Assembly (NCBI GenBank): GCA_038234045.1
Contig: JBBSUX010000080.1
Span: 1-12,484, forward strand
DNA from: JBBSUX01 sp038234045
Lineage (GTDB): Bacteria > Pseudomonadota > Gammaproteobacteria > Burkholderiales > Burkholderiaceae_C
Length of the DNA: 12,484 nucleotides
Reading direction: 5' to 3'
The position numbers and the translations under genes are program-made. Positions 5,313 to 11,526 of the stretch are shown here, one piece after another (positions within the stretch are counted from its first letter, which is position 1; each line of letters opens with the position of its first letter). The notes beneath the pieces were generated by a model that was not told the DNA's origin, searched no databases, and saw only the letters and a program-made list of their open reading frames with translations.

Positions 5313-5353
5313 GGCGGGAGTTCGGCGCTTTTCTTTTTTTTCTTCTTCAAACT

Positions 5354-6748
5354 TCAGAATCCGCCAAGCAAGGGTTGGCCATTGACGGTTGCCTTGCCGC
5401 TTGCAAAAGCCAGGTCGCTGACCAAGGTGTTGCCATCGCGCTTGAGCATCCCCGCCTGGATCATGGTGTCGAGATAGCGGGTTGCGTCGGGAGACAAATT
5501 CTTGAGGAGGTCGGTGAGCGCTGCTTCAGGCGCCTTGAATTGGGCCTGCACTTTCGCCAAGCCCAGCGCCGCCAGCGGGAAGGCAGCGAGCATCTGGGCG
5601 GATTCACTGGTCAGCTCGGTAGCGCCAGGCAACTCGGCCTTGCCGGTCAGCAGGATTTCGCCGCTGGGCTGGGTCAGGCTCAGTCGGTCGAGCGACAGCA
5701 CGGGCTGCGCTTTCAGCACGGCGACCGCGTCGCCCATCAAGGCCTTTTGCTGCGCCTCTGTGAATTCGGTGGGTTGGTTGGGGTTTGCCTGCGCTTGCTT
5801 GTCCATATCGTTGAGGGTTTTCGCGATTCGCGCAAGCGGTTCGCGACTCAGGTGGCTCATGCTGAGATGAAGCTGCAGGTTGGTGAAGTTCTGCGCGGGG
5901 TTACCTTGCTTCAACAGCGCAAGCTGCCCGATGTCGTAGAGCACGGCGGCGTTGTAAAAACCGTCGTCCAGCGTGCTCTTCGCGCCCACGTTGATGTCGT
6001 TCAGCGTCAAGTTGCCAGCGGTCGGAGCTGTGTTGCTAGTAAAGCTCAGGCGCTTCAGGGTCATGGTCTGATCGCCCACGCCCAGCAAGTCGTCCATGGT
6101 TTGCTTGTGAACCGAGCCGCTGCCGCTCAGGCCGCTCAAGGTCAGCTCGCCTTCGGGCATGGTGACTTTCAGCTCCGGCCACTGAGCCTGGGCGCTGCTT
6201 GTCAAACCGCCGCCGCGCATGTCGGCCTCCAGCGCTTGCCACGCAACTGACCTGCCCTGATCGCTGAACGTGCCCTTGGGCACGAGGACATGGGTGTGGA
6301 AGTCGCCGCTCAACCCTACCAAGGTGCGAATCGTGGGCTGTTGTCCGCCGAGGGCAGCATCCACTTTGCTCTGAATCGCCGGATCTGCAAATCTGACTTC
6401 TGTGTTCACCAGGGCGCTGCCGACTGTCCGCAGGCCCGGTAGCGGCCCATGCTGGATGTAGTTGGTAATGGTGACGGGCACGCCCTCTGAATCGCCGCCC
6501 TTGCCCAACAGGAGCTCGATCACCTGGGTGCTGGAGAAGAATCCGCGCTGATAACTGTTGCCGATGACGCGGGCATGGCCGGTGGCGTTGACCTTTGTTT
6601 CGAACATGCGAACCTGTTCTTCCTGGATGCGCGCCGTCTGGCTGCCGGTATAGGCGGTGGCCCCGGCGTAGGCGCCGACGCCGAGCAGCACAACAATGGC
6701 AAGAGCGGACACGCCAGCGCGGCGGGATGTGAAATTAAATCGGGTCAT
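5354..6748 (-). CDS. DUF945/YdgA-family inner-membrane-anchored protein
   Basis: A 464-residue protein matching DUF945 (YdgA, YihF and relatives) in length and architecture. Residues 12-32 form one N-terminal membrane helix after a short positive cytoplasmic end, so most of the protein should lie in the periplasm. The opening region with N-S-Y-Q-R-G-F-F-S-S (63-72) is the most family-typical stretch; the rest is rich in Leu/Thr/Gly beta-strand-like segments, resembling AsmA-like lipid-transfer folds. Biochemical function of the family is not established. It starts at ATG 6748 without a strong Shine-Dalgarno and is followed after 41 bases by the HipA-like kinase. The pairing has no obvious functional logic and may simply share a promoter. 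Confidence 0.82.
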   Translation of the reverse strand: MTRFNFTSRRAGVSALAIVVLLGVGAYAGATAYTGSQTARIQEEQVRMFETKVNATGHARVIGNSYQRGFFSSTQVIELLLGKGGDSEGVPVTITNYIQHGPLPGLRTVGSALVNTEVRFADPAIQSKVDAALGGQQPTIRTLVGLSGDFHTHVLVPKGTFSDQGRSVAWQALEADMRGGGLTSSAQAQWPELKVTMPEGELTLSGLSGSGSVHKQTMDDLLGVGDQTMTLKRLSFTSNTAPTAGNLTLNDINVGAKSTLDDGFYNAAVLYDIGQLALLKQGNPAQNFTNLQLHLSMSHLSREPLARIAKTLNDMDKQAQANPNQPTEFTEAQQKALMGDAVAVLKAQPVLSLDRLSLTQPSGEILLTGKAELPGATELTSESAQMLAAFPLAALGLAKVQAQFKAPEAALTDLLKNLSPDATRYLDTMIQAGMLKRDGNTLVSDLAFASGKATVNGQPLLGGF

Positions 6749-6774
6749 GCGTTTGAGTTGTAGGGAGAGGGCGA

Positions 6775-6798
6775 GCGGGAGATTGGGCGGGAGATTGA
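6775..6798. repeat. Tandem 12-base direct repeat upstream of the DUF945 gene
   Basis: GCGGGAGATTGG is followed at once by GCGGGAGATTGA, 11 of 12 bases identical, within the 113-base gap between the DUF945 start and the GIY-YIG remnant. Its place about 27-50 bases upstream of the DUF945 start would suit a regulator site or simply a small duplication. Confidence 0.5.
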
Positions 6799-6861
6799 GC
6801 GATGTGAAAACCGTGTGGATGGTATTTCAGGCTGCTGACAACTCGCTGGGATCGTGCTGCT

Positions 6862-7183
6862 TCAGGCTTGCCACACCGCGTATCCCGCTTCGCGCAGGCC
6901 GATGCCAAGCTCAACCTCCATGTCGCGCGCGGCTTCGTAGGGCATGGGGTTATAGACCTGGTACAGCGCGGGTAGCAGGCGCAGGCCGTATTCGCGCGCG
7001 TAACGGTTGGACTGGATGCCGGCCTTGTGTTTGTCGAAGCGCACATCGGGCTCAAGCCCCGTCATGCCCACATACACCGCCCAATGCTCGCCAAGGTAAT
7101 CAGGATTGGCGCGTCGATTCTGGCGGATGCGGATGCGGATGCGTAACGGAAACGCCGCCTCGCCACCGGGCGCTGTCTGCCGC
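6862..7183 (-). pseudogene. 5'-truncated GIY-YIG-like protein remnant
   Basis: The minus-strand frame ending in TGA at 6862 gives a well-formed C-terminal part: R-A-N-P-D-Y-L-G-E-H-W, then V-Y-V-G-M-T-G (around 7057-7077), then V-R-F-D-K-H-K-A-G, and a tail with N-P-M-P-Y-E-A-A and M-E-V-E-L-G-I. The Y-V-G with a downstream Arg and His is reminiscent of GIY-YIG nuclease-like proteins. Family members, as I recall them, have a further N-terminal strand segment before R-A-N-P-D-Y. Here that part is missing: no ATG, GTG or TTG start lies in frame between the mscS-like stop (7184) and V-Y-V-G, and the expected sequence is replaced by Ile-Arg repeats from a GCATCC triplication. It may be a pseudogene, or use an unusual start. 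Upstream the same frame stays open into the mscS-like gene, but only as a shadow. Confidence 0.5.
7125..7142. repeat. Three tandem GGATGC hexamers
   Basis: Three perfect GGATGC copies (GCATCC on the minus strand) sit exactly where the GIY-YIG-like gene loses its expected N-terminus, encoding Ile-Arg-Ile-Arg in that frame. It is the second hexanucleotide tract in this window. Confidence 0.8.
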
Positions 7184-8533
7184 TCAGGCTTGCTCTTCAA
7201 TTGGCGCGGGCCGACTGAGCGCCGAGATGCCGACGCGCAGATCGTTGCCACTGGGCTGCTGATACAGGCGCAGGCCAAACTCCGGCAGGATCGCCAGCAG
7301 GTGGTCGAAGATGTCGCTCTGCGTGCCTTCGTACAAAACCCAGGCGGTTGTCGCCGTAAAGCAATAAAGCTCCATCGGCACGCCATGCGCTGTGGGTTCG
7401 AGCATGCGCACCATCAACGACATGCCCTGGTTGATGCCGGGGTGCACCCGCAGGTAGGCCAGTACATAAGCGCGAAAGGTGCCGATGTTGGTGAGGCGCT
7501 TCTGATTGGCAAGGAGCTCCATCCGCTCGCCGAGCGTTGTGCGCGCTTCGGTGTTGGCATGGTCCACTTCATCGCGCTTGGCGGCCAGGTAGTCCTGCAG
7601 CACAGCGATGCCCGAAAGCCGCGCGATGTCATCTGGCTCCAGAAATCTGACCGAGCTGACATCCAGCGCCAGCGTGCGCTTGATGCGCCTGCCGCCCGAT
7701 TCGCTCATGCCGCGCCAGTTGCGGTAGCTCTCGCTCATCAGCCGCCAGGTGGGAATGGTGGTGATGGTCTTGTCGAAGTTCTGTACCTTGACCGTGTGCA
7801 GGGCGATGTCGATCACATCGCCATCGGCGCCCACCTGCGGCATCTCGATCCAGTCGCCGATGCGCAGCATGTCGTTCGACGAAAGCTGCACGCCCGCGGT
7901 AAACGAGAGGATGGTGTCCTTGAACACCAGCAGCAGCACGGCAGACATGGCGCCCAGGCCCGACAGCACGATCAGCGGGGATCGGTCCATCAGCGACGCC
8001 ACCGTCACGATGGCGCCCGCCAGCATCAGCATCAGCTTGCCGAGCTGCACATAGCTCTTGATGGAGCGCACCTTGAGTGCCGACGCCTGGTCGCCTTTTT
8101 CGACGCTGTATCTTTGCTCGAGCGAGAGCAGCGCATCGAGCATCGCCATCAGGATCATCACGCCCAAGATGACGATCAGCGCTGTCGCGATGTTGCCGAT
8201 CACGGTGGCAATCGTGTGGTTCAAGTGCGGCACATGTTCGATGCCAGCGTGCACCACCAGCCAGGTCAGCAAGCGAAAGAAGCGATCCAGCACCTCGTCG
8301 TGCAGCATGAGGTCGGTGGGCCAGGCATGTGCACGCCTTCGTACGCGTCGCAGGATAGGCGCGAGGACCCAGAAAGCCACCCAGCGCACGAGAATGGCAG
8401 CCAGCACCAAGCCGAAAAGCGCAACGCTGGTCTGCATCCATGGTTCGAGCGAATCAAAAAAGTCGATGGGCAGGAATGCAGTGAAATGGGGCAGAGCGGA
8501 AGCCTTCAAGATGCAGCAGTACGGTTGTGGCAC
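7184..8533 (-). CDS. MscS-family mechanosensitive channel, YbdG-like
   Basis: A membrane channel protein of up to 449 residues that should open under membrane tension and release solutes during hypo-osmotic shock. Hydrophobic helices appear at about 36-58, 110-135, 164-183 and 187-208; the last is the pore-lining TM3 with G-L-G-A-M-S-A-V-L-L. It runs into the conserved F-K-D-T-I-L-S-F-T-A-G-V-Q-L and the MscS beta domain R-I-G-D-W-I-E-M (224-231). The roughly 50-residue insert-like segment at about 295-345 and the long C-terminus match YbdG rather than small MscS. The start is uncertain: GTG at 8533 gives the full length, while ATG at M33 (M-Q-T-S-V-A-L-F) would begin right at TM1. No good ribosome site marks either. 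It is divergent from the GST gene. Confidence 0.88.
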   Translation of the reverse strand: MPQPYCCILKASALPHFTAFLPIDFFDSLEPWMQTSVALFGLVLAAILVRWVAFWVLAPILRRVRRRAHAWPTDLMLHDEVLDRFFRLLTWLVVHAGIEHVPHLNHTIATVIGNIATALIVILGVMILMAMLDALLSLEQRYSVEKGDQASALKVRSIKSYVQLGKLMLMLAGAIVTVASLMDRSPLIVLSGLGAMSAVLLLVFKDTILSFTAGVQLSSNDMLRIGDWIEMPQVGADGDVIDIALHTVKVQNFDKTITTIPTWRLMSESYRNWRGMSESGGRRIKRTLALDVSSVRFLEPDDIARLSGIAVLQDYLAAKRDEVDHANTEARTTLGERMELLANQKRLTNIGTFRAYVLAYLRVHPGINQGMSLMVRMLEPTAHGVPMELYCFTATTAWVLYEGTQSDIFDHLLAILPEFGLRLYQQPSGNDLRVGISALSRPAPIEEQA

Positions 8534-8560
8534 ACGGGCTGCACGATAAAGCTATTTGAA

Positions 8561-8584
8561 GCCGACACCGTTAATGACGTCGGC
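8561..8584. promoter_or_regulatory. Inverted repeat in the mscS-like/GST divergent intergenic region
   Basis: GCCGAC (8561-8566) and GTCGGC (8579-8584) are 6-base inverted arms spaced by 12 bases, within the 84 bases between two divergent starts. It might be an operator, but arms this short in GC-rich DNA can arise by chance. No clear sigma70 promoter was identified. Confidence 0.25.
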
Positions 8585-8617
8585 GCGACCCTGTCTGGGT
8601 AGTCCTACACTGGCGCC

Positions 8618-9259
8618 ATGCTCATACTCCACAGCTTCTGGCTCTCGCTCGCCGCCTACCGTGTCCGTATCGGCTTGCGGCTCAAGAACGTGCCGTTCGA
8701 AGAACGAACCCACGACCTCACCCAAGGCGCGCAGCATGCTGCGGCGTTCCGGGCCATCAACCCGGCTGGTGCCGTGCCAGCGCTCGAAGGCGGCACGCCC
8801 GAGCCGCTGACGCAGAGTCTTGCCATCCTCGAATGGCTGGAAGAGACGTATCCCACGCCGCCCCTGCTGCCGCCTGATGCAGCTGGCCGGGCGAAGGTGC
8901 GCGCGATGTTCCTGCTGACCGCTGCCGATACCCATCCGCTGGTGGTGCCCCGCGTTCGCAAGCAACTGACGGAGCGATTCGGCGCGGACGAGAAGGCCGT
9001 TGCCGATTGGGCGGCGCACTGGTTTGGCGAAGGGCTGGCTGCCTACGAAGCCTTGCTGCCCGAAGGTGCCACGCGTTGCCATGGCGATGCGCTGACCATT
9101 GCCGACCTCGGCCTTGCCAGCCATCTCATCGGCGCCGCTCGCTTTCATGTGCTGCTTGAAGCGTATCCGCGCGTGGCTGCGGTGGGCAAATCGCTGATGC
9201 AGGTGCCGGAGATAGCAGCAGCGCATCCGGATCTGCAGATTGATGCGCCGAGGCGGTAG
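8618..9259 (+). CDS. Zeta-class glutathione S-transferase / maleylacetoacetate isomerase family
   Basis: A 213-residue two-domain GST, standard length for MaiA. The thioredoxin-like domain (1-80) has S-L-A-A-Y-R-V-R-I-G-L (10-20), N-P-A-G-A-V-P-A-L (48-56, with the cis-Pro) and T-Q-S-L-A-I-L-E-W-L-E-E (65-76), the glutathione-binding site. The helical domain contains A-D-T-H-P-L (103-108, usually D-I-H-P-L) and the N-capping G-D-A-L-T-I-A-D-L (156-164). Zeta enzymes isomerise maleylacetoacetate in tyrosine breakdown using an S-S-C motif. Here it reads S-L-A, keeping the first serine but losing the second serine and the cysteine, so the isomerase role is uncertain. No homogentisate-pathway genes are adjacent. 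The gene stands alone and ends about 100 bases before a strong terminator. Confidence 0.85.
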   Translation: MLILHSFWLSLAAYRVRIGLRLKNVPFEERTHDLTQGAQHAAAFRAINPAGAVPALEGGTPEPLTQSLAILEWLEETYPTPPLLPPDAAGRAKVRAMFLLTAADTHPLVVPRVRKQLTERFGADEKAVADWAAHWFGEGLAAYEALLPEGATRCHGDALTIADLGLASHLIGAARFHVLLEAYPRVAAVGKSLMQVPEIAAAHPDLQIDAPRR

Positions 9260-9361
9260 GCAGTTGGGGTCAGCTTCGCCGCCACCGGTCTCGGGTTTGT
9301 GGCCTTGGAGCTGCGAGGACTTGCACAGGGGTATTCCTCACACTAAACGGACTCTGGAATT

Positions 9362-9390
9362 GAAAAAGGCTGCCATCGGCAGCCTTTTTC
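9362..9390. terminator. Bidirectional rho-independent terminator
   Basis: GAAAAAGGCTGCC and GGCAGCCTTTTTC form a perfect 13-base inverted repeat around an ATC loop. The GC-rich inner stem and A/T tracts on both sides let it work on both strands. It serves the converging GST gene (plus) and the lipoprotein gene (minus, stop 17 bases away). Confidence 0.93.
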
Positions 9391-9407
9391 ATAACGGAAG
9401 CGAGAGC

Positions 9408-9683
9408 TTACTTGGCTGGCGTCACCGTAACCTTGGGAACCTCGATGGTCTTTTCCTTGGTTGTGACCGTTGGAACCGTGATCGTTTTTTCGGTAGTTGT
9501 GACGTCAACCTTGGGTGCTGTAACGTCATATTTTGGAAGTGTCACATCTCCCTCTTGAGTCTTTGTCACTTCTACTTTTGGAACGGTAATGCTACCTTCT
9601 TGGGTTTTTTTTACGTCGCAGGCAGTTAAACCTAAAGTTGCCGCAGCCAGAAATGCGACAAGGAAAATGTTTTTGTTGAGCAT
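9408..9683 (-). CDS. Small repeat-rich lipoprotein, function unknown
   Basis: A 91-residue protein with a lipoprotein signal peptide: K4, a hydrophobic core to residue 18, and the lipobox L-T-A-C with lipidated C22. D23 follows, which in enterobacteria would favour inner-membrane retention, though that rule may not hold here. The mature part is built of degenerate repeats: K-T-Q-E-G-S-I-T-V-P-K-V-E-V, then K-T-Q-E-G-D-V-T-L-P-K-Y-D-V, then two E-K-T-I-x-V-P units. Alternating Val/Thr/Lys with regularly spaced Pro suggests an extended beta-rich chain. No enzyme motif is visible. The coding sequence is more AT-rich than its neighbours. It has its own AT-rich upstream region and ends at the bidirectional terminator, so it is likely a monocistronic, possibly stress- or envelope-related gene (inference). 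Confidence 0.82.
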   Translation of the reverse strand: MLNKNIFLVAFLAAATLGLTACDVKKTQEGSITVPKVEVTKTQEGDVTLPKYDVTAPKVDVTTTEKTITVPTVTTKEKTIEVPKVTVTPAK

Positions 9684-9726
9684 GTGTTGCCAGTGAAATT
9701 AATATTAAAAGTTATGTAGAGCTTTC

Positions 9727-9747
9727 GTACCGATGCTCACATCGTAC
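9727..9747. promoter_or_regulatory. Bulged palindrome upstream of the lipoprotein gene
   Basis: Arms GTA(C)CGATG and CATCGTAC pair over eight bases with one extra C and a four-base CTCA loop. The position suits an operator for the lipoprotein gene, or an RNA hairpin in its leader if transcription starts upstream. Function is unproven. Confidence 0.35.
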
Positions 9748-9804
9748 TTTTGCCACACTGACATTGTGTAGATCGATAAAAAGTTACTTGTAGGTGATTT
9801 AGCC

Positions 9805-9876
9805 ATGAATGAGTGGGCTAAAACAACATTCAGAAACTTAATTCAAGTGGTTCATCCTGAACATTTGACTTTTTAA
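9805..9876 (+). CDS. Possible 23-residue small ORF
   Basis: ATG at 9805 opens a frame beginning MNEWAKTTFRNLIQV and ending at TAA 9876. TAGGTGA about seven bases upstream is a passable ribosome site. Its start lies in the loop of the 9798-9822 hairpin. The sequence is protein-like (amphipathic, Trp/Phe/His) but too short to judge; it could be the tail of a lost gene or chance. Confidence 0.18.
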   Translation: MNEWAKTTFRNLIQVVHPEHLTF

Positions 9877-9933
9877 AGAGGGCGGCGAGCGTATGTTGTT
9901 GGCAGGTGCTGCATTGCGCGCCCGCTCTCCGTT

Positions 9934-11394
9934 TCAACGCCACTGTCTTGAGATCTCCTCCAGCGATTTGCGCTCCGCATCCACGCCCCAGCGCCAGGCC
10001 GCGAGGCCCGCCGCAATCACCATGAAAGCGCCTACCGCGTAGCCCCAGCCGACGGCCACGCGGCTGCCGCTTTCGATCAGCGCGCCGAACAGCCACGGCG
10101 CGGCGAAACCACCCGCACCGGTGCCCACCGCGTAGAAGAGCGAGATGGCCAGCGCCCGCATCTCCAGCGGGAACACCTCGCTCACCGTCAGGTAAGCAGA
10201 GCTGGCCGCAGCGGAAGCGAGAAAGAACACGGCAGACCAGGCAAGGGCCTGGCCCATCGCGTCCAGATAACCGCCGACAAAAGCGATACCTGTGATGCCC
10301 AGCCCCACGCCCGAGAGACAGTAAGTCAGCCCGATCATGCGGCGCCGGCCTACCCGGTCGAACAGAGGACCCAGCAACAACGGCCCGAGGACGTTGCCGA
10401 GCGCGAACGGAAAGATGTAGAGCGCAACCCGTCCTTCCGGCACGCCATAGAAGCGCGTCAGCACCAGCGCGTAGGTGAAGAAGATGGCGTTGTAGAAGAA
10501 GGCCTGCGAAATCATCAGCCCGAGCGCCACCGCGCTGCGTTGCCTCATCCGGTGCAGCAGTACCTGCGCCACCTCGCGTAGCGTGGGCGGCGGGCCACTG
10601 CGGATAGGCGTGCGATGGGTCGCGGCTGCCAGTGGGCCGTGCTGCTGGCTGACCTTCGCTTCAATCTCGCGCATGACCGCTTCGGCCTCTGCAGCGCGGC
10701 CGTGCGCAACCAGCCAGCGCGGACTCTCCGGCACATCGCGGCGCACCAGCAGGATGGCAATCGCCAGCACAGCGCCCAGGCCGAAGCCCGCGCGCCAGCC
10801 CATCACGGGGCCCAGCACGCGCGGATCGAGCAGCACCAGCGACATCGCCGCGCCCAAGGCTGCACCGAGCCAGAAACTGCCATTGATGGCGAGATTCACC
10901 CGGCCACGCACGCGCGCCGGGATCAGCTCGTCAATGGCGGAATTGATGGCCGCATATTCACCGCCGATACCGAGCCCGGTGAAAAAGCGACACACCGCGA
11001 AGAACGCAAAGTTGGGCGAAAACGCGGTAGCCAGCGTGGCGGCGGTGTAGACCGCAAGCGTCAGCAGAAAAAGCCGCTTGCGCCCGAGCCGGTCTGCCAT
11101 GCGGCCGAATAGCAGCGCGCCCACCACCGCGCCGGCGATGTAGACCGAGCCGGTCGCGCCAACTTGCGCGGCACTGAGTGCGAGCGTGTCGCTGCGCTCA
11201 AGCACCGAGCCGACCGAGCCGACCAGCGTCACTTCCAGGCCATCGAGCACCCAGGCGACGCCGAGCGCGATCACCACGCGCCAGTGCCACTTCGACCAAG
11301 GTAGTCGGTCGAGCCTTGCCGGGATGTCGGTGGTGAGCGCGGTTGAAGTGCTTAAGCCCATGCCTGGGGAGACGATCTGCCTTTGTTCAGCCAT
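9934..11394 (-). CDS. MFS transporter, sugar/metabolite:H+ symporter-like
   Basis: A 486-residue, 12-helix major facilitator from ATG 11394; an in-frame TTG at 11433 would add 13 residues but is less likely. The protein should move an organic acid, aromatic or sugar-like substrate across the inner membrane with protons; the substrate is not deducible. Visible signatures are W-V-L-D-G-L-E in TM1 (acidic residues typical of the aromatic-acid and SV2-like groups), motif A G-R-M-A-D-R-L-G-R-K-R (about 97-107), R-F-F-T-G-L-G-I-G-G-E-Y in TM4, P-E-S-P-R-W-L after TM6 and the second-half motif F-D-R-V-G-R-R-R. The central loop (about 235-275) has helix-forming charged residues. It stands alone on the minus strand, divergent from opgD, with 132 bases between starts. 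No catabolic genes are adjacent to suggest a substrate. Confidence 0.9.
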   Translation of the reverse strand: MAEQRQIVSPGMGLSTSTALTTDIPARLDRLPWSKWHWRVVIALGVAWVLDGLEVTLVGSVGSVLERSDTLALSAAQVGATGSVYIAGAVVGALLFGRMADRLGRKRLFLLTLAVYTAATLATAFSPNFAFFAVCRFFTGLGIGGEYAAINSAIDELIPARVRGRVNLAINGSFWLGAALGAAMSLVLLDPRVLGPVMGWRAGFGLGAVLAIAILLVRRDVPESPRWLVAHGRAAEAEAVMREIEAKVSQQHGPLAAATHRTPIRSGPPPTLREVAQVLLHRMRQRSAVALGLMISQAFFYNAIFFTYALVLTRFYGVPEGRVALYIFPFALGNVLGPLLLGPLFDRVGRRRMIGLTYCLSGVGLGITGIAFVGGYLDAMGQALAWSAVFFLASAAASSAYLTVSEVFPLEMRALAISLFYAVGTGAGGFAAPWLFGALIESGSRVAVGWGYAVGAFMVIAAGLAAWRWGVDAERKSLEEISRQWR

Positions 11395-11526
11395 GCCGCG
11401 ATTGTGCGCACGGGCGTCGACAGCCTGTTTCAAGCACCATTGACGGCTGCGTTAGGATTTTCGGCTTCGCGTTCTCTCGGCGCTCCAGTTCGAGCTCCAA
11501 CTCCACCGCATTCTTTTCCTACACGC
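11395..11526. other. Divergent intergenic region between the MFS gene and opgD
   Basis: The 132 bases must carry promoters for both directions if both genes are independently expressed. A TTGACG (11440-11445, plus strand) resembles a -35 box, but no matching -10 lies at 16-18 bases. No repeats or operators stand out. Confidence 0.3.

Larger units (their letters stand above)
9684..9933. other. AT-rich intergenic region with two dyads, upstream of the lipoprotein gene
   Basis: This 250-base gap is clearly more AT-rich than the flanks. It contains a near-perfect dyad GTACCGATG-CTCA-CATCGTAC (9727-9747, one bulged base) about 45 bases upstream of the lipoprotein ATG. A second hairpin, TTTAGCC (9798-9804) with GGCTAAA (9816-9822), lies further out. 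The minus strand TTTTAATATTAAT near 9695-9707 could supply a -10 region, but no confident -35 was found. Confidence 0.4.

Noticed and set aside
4695..5477. Plus-strand frame with a cysteine-rich run and the minus-strand poly-Gln frame at 4955-5167
   Set aside because: Both are other-frame readings of the hexanucleotide tract and the HipA-like gene.
5375..6250. 291-residue plus-strand frame opposite the DUF945 gene
   Set aside because: Antisense shadow; the minus strand shows a membrane anchor and DUF945-like sequence.
7125..7142. GGATGC copies as plasmid-type iterons or a CRISPR
   Set aside because: Only three adjacent 6-base units with no spacers and no replication gene nearby.
7106..8602. 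498-residue plus-strand frame opposite the mscS-like gene
   Set aside because: It is a His/Gln/Arg-rich antisense shadow of a high-GC gene; the minus strand encodes a recognisable MscS-family channel.
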